Source of the DNA: Cristatella mucedo
Lineage: Eukaryota > Bryozoa > Phylactolaemata > Cristatellidae
DNA length: 64,000 nt
Reading direction: 5' to 3'
NCBI GenBank assembly: GCA_009760855.2
Contig: WPIO01000129.1
Span: 310,001-374,000 of the forward strand
Positions 49,080 to 60,405 of the stretch are shown here, in pieces; within the stretch, counting starts at the first letter, position 1; each line of letters begins with the position of its first letter. The notes below the pieces were generated by a model. It made no database searches, was not told the DNA's origin, and was given only the letters and a program-made list of their open reading frames with translations. The position numbers were made by a program, and so were the translations under genes.

Positions 49080-49165
49080 TGAAGGCACAATGAAATAAAA
49101 TAATAATAAATTGATTATTTTGTTGTCACTATTATTGTTGTTATTATTATTATTATCATTATAGT
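49080..49165. repeat. (ATT)n-rich low-complexity tract
   Basis: An AATAATAA run followed by TTATTATTATTATTATCATT. Confidence 0.85.
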
Positions 49166-52100
49166 CTCAGGACCAAGTTTTGATTGAACACCTGCCAGTA
49201 CTGTCACCAACCTACTGACAGTCAAATCCAAATCACGAGATTCTGATTCACCTTAACTAGTACCCAGAACTGCTGACACTGCTGACCTTGTACATTGTGT
49301 AGCTTGAGAAATTGAGAAAATGCACTCGATGTTGTTGTGGCCAAACCGAGCGAACGACGAAACCCGTAGCCCATGTGTGCATGTGTGTGCACGCACGTGT
49401 GTAGACTCCATCATCGTGGAGGTGGGGGCAGGACAGTTTTTAATAAGGCACTACAACAGCTTCTGCATTAAGAACAGCAAACGCAGCTCTCCAGACCGTG
49501 CCAGCCTTGTCTATCATCCCAATCTAATTTGATGATGTCTGAACCATGTATGACGGCCAGTGACGTGTAGGTGCAGCACCAATACCTACTCCGACGATCT
49601 CATTTCTAGTACTTGCTTGCAGTGAGCGACTGCAATCCGGAAAATGCTTTACATACAGGCCATGTAGCAAGTCAAACACAGATCTCGTTAGAGAAGTACT
49701 TCTGGGAAGCCTTGGTTGTTATTTCTGCCAGGCCATCACTAGCTCTGTTAGGTGCACAATGAACCGGAATGCTGCGGCACAATGCCGGGGGCCCAACTCC
49801 TCCAGGCTATGTAAATACCTTGAGCTCATCTGACTGCCTATTACGTGACTTGGGCTCATGTAGCTCATAGCCGTGTATTTTTGCACAGCCGGCTCCTAGT
49901 CGTTATAATAGAGGAGCTGCAAACATTATTTTATCAAGTCATAATCTCGCCAATCTAGCCTACTGCTGTTTCACTAGCTAGGTTTTCAGGGTGACAGGTA
50001 GGCTGTGCCCGGCTTGCCAAGCTATAGGATGCTCACAGCTATGGCCGAAGCAGAAGATCGCGCAGCAACGTGAAAGTCTGCCATCATCTAGCACCTGGAG
50101 AAGGGAAAGCTCAATATGAACAGCTTCTCTGATGCAATCTCTCTGCTGGCTTCCTTAAATGCGAGTGGTCCGTTTAGGAAGCGATCTTTCGCCTGACCCA
50201 CGAGCAAGCCGCCACTCTAGCAATTGTCTCATATCGCTCAATGGAATCGTCTGTGCTCTGCTGAGGATTGGTTTGCTACACCTCCCCTCCCCGAATCAAT
50301 CCCTGCTTGGCTGCCTCTTGTAGTGCCTACTTTGGCAGCACGCTCTTCCTTTAGCAATCCTTATAATATGGGCTGCTTTGCGTCGCTTTCGACTGTAAGA
50401 AACTGCAGGACACGTGATTCTCAGCAAATGCCTGGCAGTCCTTTGCAAGAAGGCGATTCGGGCGTCCCCCTTCCTGTAGCTAGCCAGACTTCCTTCCTGT
50501 AGCTAGCCGGACTTCCCTGTGGCTGCTATGGCTGAATGCACAAAAGGAAACTGGAGGGGGGGGGGCATTGGTGGCCACTGGCATTCACTGTGGCCTGGCA
50601 GTCTCCACTGACAGTTAAAGAAGCTACTCCCCACTCGGTTCCATTCATCGAGCATGCCATTGCTCCGGTAGCTTTCTGCTTGGCCTCGGTTTGCTGGTGA
50701 TCGTTTGCTTGTGCTCGTATTAAGCCATCGCCCCCACCCTGCCTTTTCACCGGGGTTTCTCTAACTCCAAGCGACAGCAGCATCAGTTGCATTTCAGCCG
50801 CACCATTCCTACAGATACCAGCCCCTCTGAGCGAAAAGCTGGATCTGGTCTTGCAGACTGTTGGCAGCCACATGCAGGCACTGCTGACAACTGTTTGTGT
50901 AGCTGGCCCTAAACGCACGCCCGCATGACAGCGAGCAATGCAGCTACCGGGGAGCCCCAGCTGCTGCTCTCTTCTACGTTCTGTGCCCACGGTCGCTTGT
51001 ACACTCAAGTGGTCTGAGGCTTGTAGCAGTGTTCTGCAGGCGCAGTCGAGGTTTAGCCGGCACGAAGTGGACGCTAGAGAAAACGAGACGGAAGCGGCAT
51101 GTAAGCACCGACCTAGGCGGCAGCATCTCCAAAGAGTCGATCGACCAGCCGTAAGAGCCGACTCACCATCTGCCTTCTCATAGACGAGGACGACAAGAGA
51201 CTCCACCTACAGCAATCTTTCAGGGCAGAGCCATCCAGACCATGTGACGTCATGCCAGACATAGGTTGGGCATGTCACGATCCAAAGAGACCTAGCTGCA
51301 GATTGCATCGGTCTGCATGCTAGCAGGCCTGATTGCAAAAGCGTCTGCCACTGAGAGTATGTGGGCCGCGTCTGAGTAACCGTGCCCGTGCCTCTGTGTG
51401 AATGCACAACTGCCGAGCAAGTGCGAGCAGATTCGTGCATGCGAGTGAGCCTGTGAGTGCAAGCAGGCTCCGTCAGATGTACATGCCTTCACCGCGTGCT
51501 TGCTCGTTCATAAGCTTGATAAGTTTGACTCGATCCAGGTCAAATCGCCCTGGGTCGGCTGACTGGATGCTACTGAGCTGGACCATTCATTCTAGGTCAG
51601 CCCTCATTCATCAAGGGCTTTGCCGGCATGAAAAGGCTGAGCGATTACTGTTGGGAGCTTTTACTTGGTGCTGCAAAGGATTGAAAAGCCGACACAATCT
51701 CAAAGAGTTCTTTTTGGGTATGGGGGTGGCAAGCACTCAGATTAAGCTACTCTACAGTCAGCTCTCATTGACAGCTGCTGCTGGCTGCTGGAGGCAAGAA
51801 GCTCTCTAGGTCATTACCACCGGCTGGAGTGGAGGGGAGCGGCCGAGACAGTACCGCCTGCCGCCGTCACGCTAGACAGCTTCGCGGGACAGTGGCCTGG
51901 CATGTGCTTGCCAGGGCCTCAAGCAGAGCCCTAATCAGAACGGACAAGTATCCATGGTGCTGACCAGCTCGGCACAAGAGCAGGCGGTGTCCTTTCTTGT
52001 TCCGTGACCTCCGAAAGCTGTCTTCCACCGATTGCTGCCCCAAAATAGCACCCCTATGTGAAGACCAAAGGACCGTCACCTGGAGATGAATGGCCGGTTC

Positions 52101-52433
52101 CCCCAAAATACACAGGCTGAATGAAGCCGTTCTCAGTAGTAATAGCAGAATCTTACCTGATTAAGGTTCGCACGTTTATCACTGCTCTGCCTGCCACTGT
52201 GGCAACAGCTTTGTGCAGGCGTCAAAGGCAATTTTAACCTCGATCTCTGGTTTGATGTAGCATGCCATTTTGCCTGTCAGCATGATGCCGAATGAAGGAT
52301 GATGACAGCTTCTTAGCATGAAGAAAGCCGTACTGCTGCCACTTCACCTGCTCCAAAAATACAACCAAGTTGAATGTCATTAAGCAGCTTTCCTCCTTTT
52401 AATTGGGCTAGGCGCCCTGCGTCTTTGCCCAGG
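49166..52433. other. Unresolved region, GC-richer, no gene assigned
   Basis: Composition becomes richer in GC than the flanks, and several longer frames appear: 50526-51206 on the minus strand (226 codons), 51402-51809 on the plus strand (135 codons) and 50224-50502. None has a recognisable motif, and the minus-strand frame is rich in Cys, Ser and Arg in an irregular way. The stretch could be an old unrecognised mobile element or an unannotated gene. I cannot support either. Confidence 0.35.
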
Positions 52434-52592
52434 AGGTAGGGTACTGGTATTTGGCTCGTAGTCGTCAATCCGGGTAGTAGGTTCGGTTCCTAACGTGGCT
52501 GATACTTTGTTGTTGTCAGCGCTGCAAGCGGCAGTGACAGCCTTTAAGGCTCTTCTGCTGCAATACAAATTAGGCTGTTCAATCGGCTAGGT
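52434..52592 (+). mobile_element. SINE family A, diverged
   Basis: GGTTCGGTTCCTAACG replaces the B box. GGCAGTGACAGCCTTTAAGG, CTCTTCTGCTGCAATAC and GGCTGTTCAATCGGCTAGG follow in the family order. Confidence 0.85.
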
Positions 52593-52883
52593 GTTTTTCT
52601 ATCTAGAGTGTCAGGATTCCGTGGAAGCAGTCCGGAAACAAGCATTTAGTGACCTCAACCTCGGCTTGTGGCTGGTGGTGCAGCTATGTTTTGGCACTGA
52701 CATACACACTAGCTCAAAAGTATCAATGAGGCTATCTAAAATGGCCACCAGACCCACAATTCTCCGATTGTGGTATACAACAACGATACTACAATCCACA
52801 GCACTCATGCACAGCAAACATAATAAGCCTAAATAGGATGTACATAACGTTTTAGTATATTAATTGGTAATCTTAAATTGAAG
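52593..52883. other. No gene recognised
   Basis: Short overlapping frames. It could be the flank of the adjacent Tc1-like relic, but no terminal inverted repeat is visible. Confidence 0.4.
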
Positions 52884-53335
52884 TCATACCAAAACCATAA
52901 ATAACGTGTCTGAGCTGCTCGGGCATAAAGGAACTAAGCACTGATAAACATCTGGCCCTGTCATCCTCAAAACGTATTCTAAGCTTAAGAAAAACAAGCC
53001 TGCTGATGTGAACTGATCCACCTGACATTCGAGCCGCCTATTCACTTTATCCCAGAGACACTCAGTGGGATCCAAGTCTAAAGATTGAGTGGCAAGACGC
53101 ACTGGCCCTGGCCCTCAACTAAAGCTTAACCGTGGTCCGAAATTTTCTAAGGCTCACTGCCCCTTCGGAATAGAAACCTATCCCCATGAAAGCTTATTGG
53201 GCTAGGTAGTGCACTGATCTGGAGCAGTTCTAAATAAACGTCTTGCATCATCGTGATGCCCATCAGTTTCAGAAGCAACCCCAGATCATGATCCCTTAGC
53301 AGACGAATTTCACGGTCTCCTGGAGCCATTCACCA
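52884..53335 (-). pseudogene. Tc1-like transposase C-terminal relic
   Basis: One minus-strand frame (52884-53102) starts TQSLDLDPTECLWDKVNRRL, which corresponds to the Tc1 motif QSPDLNPIEHLWDELDRR around the third catalytic acid. The upstream frame (53147-53329), with DHDLGLLLKLMGITMMQ and DVYLELLQ, corresponds to the preceding IMVWGCF, GI and VY..IL region. The two parts lie in different frames, so at least one frameshift separates them. The N-terminal helix-turn-helix domains and terminal repeats were not found. Confidence 0.85.
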
Positions 53336-53556
53336 CTGAAACCTTAATTGGAGCAGCGATGCAAGTACTGCATACATTGACACTAACCAAAACTGGTGCA
53401 TCTACTTTTATCACTCCGTTTGACTGTTTTCCAGTCTTCATGGTTCCCTATGCTCTCGGCCTAGCCCGCTGTAAACGAAACATTTTATGTTGAATGACAA
53501 AAACAGCTTCATTTTTGCAATCATAGCATGCGATCGTGTTTCCTTGGCAGCAAATG

Positions 53557-53630
53557 TAAAGCGCCTAGAAAAAGATTGAGTTCTCTGAGGGCTCTTTATC
53601 AAGTGTATTATTATTATTATTATAATAGCA
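53557..53630 (+). mobile_element. SINE family C 3' end
   Basis: GCGCCTAGAAAAAGATTGAG, TTCTCTGAGGGCTCTTTATC, AAGTGTATTATTATTATTAT. Confidence 0.8.
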
Positions 53631-53721
53631 AGCACACCGTAATCATGTAGTCGACAAATAATCATATCCCTACCTGCTAGTTCCCTTGGTAGCAGCCTGC
53701 AGACTTTGAGTGTGATAATAA

Positions 53722-53900
53722 TAGTAATAATAATTCACTTGATAAAGCGCCCTCAGAGAACTCAATCTCTCTCTAGGCGCTTTACATTTGCTGTAAAGGG
53801 AAATGCAATTGAATGGTAAGTAAAATCATGCTTGAAAAACAAACGAGATGAATAATATGGTTAGGGGTGACATGCACAGGGTCAGCATGCAAATGTGGTT
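53722..53900 (-). mobile_element. SINE family C
   Basis: Minus strand: AAAGCGCCTAGAGAGAGATT, GAGTTCTCTGAGGGCGCTTT, ATCAAGTGAATTATTATT. With the copy at 53557-53630 it forms an inverted pair about 95 bases apart. Confidence 0.8.
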
Positions 53901-54824
53901 AGTGATCCATTGTATAGGTGAAATTATGACTAAAGCTTCACTCTTTATCAGTATGTCCTCTAGGGCGTTGTATCTAGTGGGCAACTAAATCTGTTTGATG
54001 AGTAAATCTGGATAAATCGATGATACACATCACAGCAATCTTCTTTAGTTTTACCTCACCAAACACTCCCCGATTTGCAGCGTTTCCAAGTCCCGTTATG
54101 AGCAAAGCTTACGTTGGCTCTTCGCAAGGGCAGTCAACTAGTTGGTCTGAGGCATGGCCATTAGCGATAGCATGAGGTTAGAAAATTATTGTAGCCGGCT
54201 CACTACTATTTTCACACTACTGTCCATGCCTAATTACATCCAAAGAAGGTCACTGTATTCGTTTTCACGGTGCTGCAAGAAGGGGATTTGTGCAGCTTTT
54301 AAATAACTTGTATAGTCGTAGATATGCTCTCTTGCTATGTTCCTGTTGTAAACACTGGCTAATGCATACGCCATCATGAAAGGCAAGTTAATTGAGTGCA
54401 TTCGTTCTTTGTGCTTTGGTCTAATAGTTCATGGCCGATGTCCTACTGCTCATCATACATAGATAAACAAGGGGTTTCCAATACTTTTGCATGTGGGTTG
54501 TGCTATTGCTGGTGTACACCCAGAATATGTGACTTGGCTGGTTGTTTGATAATCACCAGAGATGCATACCATGTTGCAATACATTTGCGCATACTTTGGT
54601 GAGACGGGTGCTCTTTTTTTCAAAAATTTGTTTTGTGACCGATTTTGGCGGATTCTCCCAAGAGACTTGTCTCGAATTCTTGGATGTTAACCAGTAAAGA
54701 CAGCATCCAATTATATCCAATCAGCAGACGACCTGTGTGTGCATCAGCACGTAATAATAATTTTGCATACATTTTGTTTAGTGCCCTACGAGTACTAAAT
54801 CTCTTTACAGATGATATGAATTCG
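53901..54824. other. No gene recognised
   Basis: Short frames only. Confidence 0.5.
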
Positions 54825-54962
54825 CGAGCTGGTTTGGTCCAGCGGTTAAAGTGCTCGCCAAGACCGAGGTCTGGCTGATGTCGCGGGCTCGAGCCTTGAG
54901 GCACATGCGAAGTGCCTGAATAGAGATTAAGTTCTCTTGGGGCGCTATACAAATGAATTATC
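54825..54962 (+). mobile_element. SINE family B, best copy
   Basis: GCGAGCTGGTTTGGTCCAGC, GGTTAAAGTGCTCGCC, a B box GGGCTCGAGCC, then GCCTGAATAGAGATTAAG and TTCTCTTGGGGCGCTATAC. Confidence 0.95.
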
Positions 54963-55005
54963 TATATAAAAGTATATACAAATTATTTATATACAAATAA
55001 TTATC

Positions 55006-55012
55006 TCTCTCT

Positions 55013-55073
<61 letters not shown>

Positions 55074-55095
55074 TATATATATATATATATATATG
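55006..55095. repeat. Compound (AC)(AT)(AG)(AT) microsatellite
   Basis: Runs of ACACAC, ATATAT, AGAGAG and ATATAT occur in sequence. The two AT blocks flank the AG block. Confidence 0.95.
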
Positions 55096-55525
55096 CTGGG
55101 TCATCTAAGCTAGTTGTTGATAGAAAATGCAGAGTCGGCATGCAATAGAACTCAAAAGAAAATTCGCTGGGATGGAGCGAATACTGTAAGTGCTGCAAAT
55201 ACCAGCCGTGTGCCCCAGCTTAGCTCTGTGCCAGTGCTCAAGGTCAGGTTGTGCTGAGTTGGTGATATGACGCAGGTAATTAACAAGCCCTAAATGCCAG
55301 GGCGGTAAAACGAATCTGAATGGCATTTTGTTGCTTGCACCAATTGATGGCTAGTTATGGCGACAAAGTAGTTGGCAGAGAAAACGTGATCTTTTAACGC
55401 AAGTGGTGGCACCGTGCTTACTATAACACGAAAACCGGACTGCAGGTATTTGTTGTCGGTAGCGATGTTGGCTCCTTGGCTTGCATTTATACATTATGGA
55501 TTCAGTTCGTACATGCTTATATATA
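55096..55525. other. No gene recognised
   Basis: Unique-looking sequence with frames below 75 codons. Confidence 0.5.
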
Positions 55526-55661
55526 ATTAATTTGCGTAGCGACCTAAACAATCTAAATCTCTATTCTGGTGCTTCACATATGATACAGGCATCGAGCCCA
55601 GGATTTCAGCCAGACCTTGGTCGGGCGAGCACCCTAACCACTGAGCCAAACCAGCTCGGCG
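55526..55661 (-). mobile_element. SINE family B
   Basis: Minus strand: GCCGAGCTGGTTTGGCTCAG, TGGTTAGGGTGCTCGCCC, GGGCTCGATGCC, then AATAGAGATTTAGATTG. Confidence 0.92.
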
Positions 55662-55708
55662 GGTCGTATTGTGCACAAACGTAGTTGATCCAGCAAAGGA
55701 TCTGGAAG

Positions 55709-55889
55709 AGTAGTATGTAAATGAATGGAATGGAGCCTAGGGCTCATTCGAATGACGTCATCAATTAAATAAACCGTACTCCGATAAACAATCTCACCAA
55801 CGCTTCGTCGTTTCTCGTCGTCCGATTTTTTTAATGGCTGCCTTCATTCTCGAGACCCTATTCTCCATTCCATTTATTTACATACGACT
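55709..55889. mobile_element. Small inverted-repeat (MITE-like) element, 181 bp
   Basis: The left arm 55709-55735 (AGTAGTATGTAAATGAATGG, then AATGGAG) and the right arm 55863-55889 are reverse complements at 25 of 27 positions, and weaker similarity continues inward. The interior has no coding capacity. It lies just outside the composition change at about 55.9 kb, so it could be a MITE that inserted beside the viral element. Confidence 0.75.
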
Positions 55890-55988
55890 TGGAGTTGTGT
55901 TAAGTTGATATCACTATATAAGAGTAAACAATATTTGTAATTAAATAAATGATTAATTAAATAAATTTTCTATCTTTATATGTCCTAA

Positions 55989-56402
55989 AACATTGATTAC
56001 TTTTTGCGACGGGATGGTGAAAAATTTAGCGAACATGCAAAACGTATTAAAGAAGAAGTATGAAAACGTACGGGTCTTCTTCCAAAATATCCTATCTCAA
56101 AAGATAGTTTAGATGCAATGATTGCAAGTTTAAGAACCCCAACAGTGATAAGATTAGATAATCCTATTTCTAGAAAACTATTAAAACTAATAATGCAGGT
56201 CTTTCGATAGAGAAGCTAAGAGATTGATGAAAATACAAGAAACAGGATTGTTTTTAGGAAAAGCTTTTCCAGATGGTAAATTCTTACATTATGAATTTGT
56301 TGGATTATTAAAAATGCAATTGATTTTGATGTAATACATAAGAAGGTTGGAGCAGAATTGAAATTGGTTATTAAAGAATTACTTAAAAATAAGAGTGACT
56401 GA
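55989..56402 (+). pseudogene. Unknown element ORF 1, broken
   Basis: Coding-like, Lys/Glu/Leu-rich sequence is spread over three frames: RRDGEKFSEHAKRIKEE, then after an in-frame TGA (56061-56063) KRTGLLPKYPISKDSLDAM and RLDNPISRKLLKLI. A frame change near 56205 leads to AKRLMKIQETGLFLGKAFP, and another near 56325 to DFDVIHKKVGAELKLV, ending SD-TGA at 56400-56402. No start codon is visible and no family is recognised. Position suggests the first gene of the element. Confidence 0.55.
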
Positions 56403-56417
56403 AAAATCACCCTTATT
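56388..56417 (+). terminator. Stem-loop overlapping the ORF 1 stop codon
   Basis: AATAAGAGTGA (56388-56398) pairs with TCACCCTTATT (56407-56417), an 11-bp stem with one mismatch and an 8-base A-rich loop holding the TGA. Hairpins at gene ends act as 3'-end signals in mimiviruses and some virophages. Such a role here is inference. Confidence 0.5.
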
Positions 56418-56470
56418 ATTTTGCCTATTTTAGCTTCAGAAAGTGGCGCATTTAATTATCAACCATTTGC

Positions 56471-59400
56471 ATGAGTAAGTAATTAGAAAATAAATAAAGT
56501 TTCAGATATTAATAGAATAATTAGAACTCAATTTGCAGCTTTTCAAAAAGAGAGTAGAAGAATGGTTAGAAAGATGTTCTAATGGGCTATAATTAGTGTT
56601 AATGCTATTTATGCAAAGTTTTCTTATTTTCGACATAAATTTGGCGGTAGTTATTTACCTATGCCAAAAGGATTGGAAAAGAAGAGATCAACAATTAATA
56701 CAAAGAATGAATCAGATACTCTTTGTGCTTTATCGTGTGTATTGAGATTTCTTCATTGGAGAGAATCATCCAGAATCTACTGCTGATTTCAAAGAAATAT
56801 TACATGAAAAATACTCACACAATCTGAAGAGAATAGAAGATTTGTTCAATGTTGAGGAAAATTATCCTTCAAATGTATAAAATGTCGTTGATATTCCTCA
56901 ATTAACAGAATTATTTAACATAACGATTAATGTTTACAAATATGATAACAAGGTTTTAACTCTACTTATAGTAGTTGATGAAGAGAAAGAGAAGCACTCG
57001 GATCTTCTTTTGTATAGCACTCCAAGCAAAAACAATTCTCATTATGTAATTACTATAAACTTTAATGGCTTACGCAGAAGTAGCAAAGATTATGGAACAC
57101 AGATTACTTGTAAAAGATGTTTGTGTAGATTTTACTCCAAAGATAAGTTAGAATCACATGTTGATGCTTGCAAACGTGGAAGGGATGGTAAATCTAGAGT
57201 AACAATGCCAAGTGCTGATAGTAAAAAAGGAGATAAATGTCATTTTAGAGATTAGGCAATTACATTATGGTGTCCTTATGTTGCTTATGCATACTTTGAA
57301 TGTTTACTTACAAGTGTTAGAAAAACTGATGAGGAAGATCCTAATCCTCCATAAGGCACTTTTTAAAAAGCATATCCCTTAATCATCTGCTTATACTATT
57401 ATAGATTATGAAGGTAAACAAAAAATTTAAATTATTCAATGGGCCTAATAATGTTAGAAAACTGTTGCAACGTTTCTTAGAAGAAGTTGAAAAAATAAAA
57501 AATGGAATGAAACCTATTCTTGATAAATACAATAAATTTGATCATAGCAGTTTTATAAAAGAAGATGAAGAAGATTTTGAGCATGCAACTATTTGTCACA
57601 TTTGTAGTTTAGATTTAAATGAAGATAAAGTTTTAGATCATTGTCATCTAACAGGATAGTATAGAGGAGCTGCTCATAATGTTGGCAATTTAAATATAAG
57701 CATTCATCCTAAGAAGTTTAAACTTTCAATATTTACTCATAATTTATAAGATTATGACTCCTATATATTAGTACAAGAGTTTCGAGATTTAAAACTAAAT
57801 AAAAAAGATATTTCCAATTACATGGAGAAATATATAAACATAGAAATTGGTTCACTTAGTTTTAAAGACTCTTTACAATGTTACAAAAAAGTTGAGCAGA
57901 TCTTGTCAGTAATGTTGTGGCAATCAGGAAAAACTTTAGAACAAACAAGAAAATACTTTTCTATGTTAGATGATAAAGAATTTGATCTAATAAAAGAAAA
58001 AGGTATATTACCATATTAATATATAGATTCATTTTCAAGACTAGATAAAAAATCACTGCCTCCAATTAAATGTTTTTATAGTACATTAAATGATACAATC
58101 ATAAATGAAAAAGATTATGATCGTGTTTAGAACGTTTGGGCGTTGATGAAAAAAGTAGATCCTGATACAAAAGATACATTGAAAAAGTATAATGATATTT
58201 ATCTAGCTATGGATTTTCTTCTATTAGCTGATGTATTTCAACATTTTAGACATGTATAAAAGAAAATTGATGGTTTAGATCCAGCTAATTTCCTTACAGC
58301 ACCAGATTTAACATGGCCAGCTGGTTTGAGATTTTCAAAGGTTAAATTAGATTTATTAACAAACTTTGAACATTTTTATTTCTTTGAAAGTGCAATAAGA
58401 GGAGGAATAACACAAACATCAGGTAGATATATTAAAGCAAACAATGAGATAGCTTTTAATTATGATAGTACTGAAGCAAAAAGTTGGGGATCTTATGTTG
58501 ATGCAAATTCATTATATGCTACAGCAATGACACAACCACTTCCATTTTCTAATTTCAAGTTTTTAGATAATAAACAAATAAAAAAGTTTACAAATAAGAA
58601 AATATTAACATTAAAAGAAGATGCTGAAATTGGTTTATGCTTTTAATGTATCATATACACTGTCCTGATGAATTACATGATATTTATTCTGATTATCCTA
58701 TTTTACCAATAAGGAGAAAAGTAGATGCTGAAGAATACTCCGAGTATCAAAAGAAATCATTACTTAAAAACTATAAGAAAAAATGGATGATTGCGAAAGT
58801 AAATTAGAAAAACTGATTGTTGTTATAGAACCAAAAGTTGCATATTTTATTTATTATAGAAACATTTAACTTGCTATTGAAAGAGGGTATGTAGTAACAA
58901 AGATCGTAGAGTAATGAGTTTCACTCAAAGTAAATTGTTGAGTGGATATATTCCTAATAATATTGCTAGAAGAAAAGTAGCACAGGCTGAGTTTGAAAAA
59001 GAATATTATAAACTTGAAAACAATGCTTTCTTTGGAAAAACCATGGAAAATGTTAAAGAACGAGTAAACATTGAACTGTTTGATCTAAAATATGATAAGG
59101 ATATTGCAGTTTCAGATAAAAGAGTAATGAGTGCAAGATTTAAAGACAGAAGGTTGCTTAATCAAAACTTAGCTGGAATTGAAACAACAAAAGCAGAGAT
59201 ATGTCTTGATAAACCCATTTGTTTAGGCTTTACAATTCTAGATATTTCAAAACCAATAATGCAAGATTTATATTACAACACAGTAAAAGATTATTATAAT
59301 GATAAAGTAATGCTTGCATATACTGATACTGATTATTTGGTAATGCAAATAATTACTGATAATTTATATCATGATTTGCAAGCTATTCGGATTATATAGA

Positions 59401-59928
59401 TTTGTCTGGATATCCTAAGAATCAAGATATATGGAAATTAGAAGGAGCTGAAAAGATCATTGCTGCTAATAAGGGTAGTCAAGATAAGTTCAAACATGAA
59501 ATATGCGAAAAATACTCAATAGATCCAAAAACAAAAGATTTTATTGAAGACGAGAAAGGTGTTATGATTAAAAAATCACTTGTACTTGATGAAGGTGTTT
59601 TCTTAAGACCAAAACTTTATTCAATGCAGATAGCTATCAAGAAAGATAAAGGAATAGAAGTTAAATCTGCAGTTAAAAAGCAAAAGGAACATAGAAAGAT
59701 GTAGTAAAAAATGTTTGACACATTTTAATTATGTTGGTTGTCTTAAAACTGGATATGATGTTTATTGTAATAAATCAATATTTCGATCTAGAAACAACCA
59801 AATTATACTATAACACAATCTAAAAAGCAACTATCAGCATTTGACTCCAAACGATATTGTTAGACTGTGGAATTCATAGTTATGCTTACGGACACTATAG
59901 AATAACAGACTGGTGGAAAATGCTTTGA
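56471..59928 (+). pseudogene. Protein-primed family B DNA polymerase (Polinton/adinto type), broken
   Basis: It would replicate the element's linear DNA from a protein primer. Family landmarks appear in order: GGSYLPMPKGLEKK and STINTKNESD near the N-terminus; a CKRCLCRFYSKDKLESH zinc finger (57111-57160); YAYFECLL (57286-57309), where relatives have YADFE, so the exonuclease aspartate is replaced by Tyr; CHICSLDLNEDKVLDHCH; DGLDPANFLTAPDLTWPAGL; SYVDANSLYATAMTQPLP (polymerase motif A); ENNAFFGKTMENVKERVNI (motif B); YTDTDYLVMQI (motif C, 59319-59351, both catalytic Asp kept, usual Ser now Tyr); DEGVFLRPKLYSMQ; and IHSYAYGHYRITDWW before TGA at 59926-59928. About 1,150 codons, a normal length. 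At least eight frame changes and eleven in-frame TAA/TAG codons interrupt it. It cannot make a full protein under the standard code. Confidence 0.93.
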
Positions 59929-60089
59929 ATATAAATATAGATGCCAAAAAAAGCGAAAACACAAAACACGTACCTATAAAGAAAGTAAGATTTACTGATA
60001 AAAAGAAAAAAGAAACAGATAAAAAACATGCTGATATACTAGAAGAAATAGAGGTATTCAAGTCACTAGAGAAATTAAATATAATATAA
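59914..60089 (+). pseudogene. Lys-rich ORF overlapping the polymerase 3' end
   Basis: In the +1 frame relative to the polymerase end, an open stretch reads ENALNINIDAKKSENTKHV, then KKVRFTDKKKKETDKKHAD and a Leu/Glu-rich helix, stopping with TAA at 60087-60089. It could be a basic C-terminal tail of the polymerase displaced by an indel, or a small separate gene lacking an ATG. The family is unknown. Confidence 0.4.
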
Positions 60090-60113
60090 TAAAATTATTT
60101 CTACTATTATAGG

Positions 60114-60356
60114 ATGGATGCAGAACTTTCAAAAATTTCAGAAGAGGAAGAAGATTCTGTTGATATTAATACTTCAGATGGTGAATACTTTTCAGATGAC
60201 TCAGAGGAAGATCCTGACTACGTTCCTGAATCTGAATCTGACTTTTCTTACTGCGGTATTAGTAAAGAAGGTGATATAAGTCTTGAAGTACTTCTATTTG
60301 GAGAACAAGAAGAAGATAAAGTATTTGAGAGTGAAGAAAATGAAGATAGTTATTAA
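60114..60356 (+). CDS. Small acidic protein of the element, 80 aa
   Basis: An intact ATG-to-TAA frame, strikingly acidic (DSEEDPDYVPESESDFSY; about 40% Asp+Glu) with no Lys-rich part. It starts directly after TACTATTATAGG, the TATA-like motif found before neighbouring starts. No family is recognised. Acidic low-complexity proteins can be DNA mimics, scaffolds or transcription factors, but nothing here decides between these. It lies about 25 bases after the Lys-rich ORF. Confidence 0.6.
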   Translation: MDAELSKISEEEEDSVDINTSDGEYFSDDSEEDPDYVPESESDFSYCGISKEGDISLEVLLFGEQEEDKVFESEENEDSY

Positions 60357-60405
60357 AGTCTTGATTTATTTTAATTAAATAAAATTATGTTTACTTATAT
60401 AGAAA

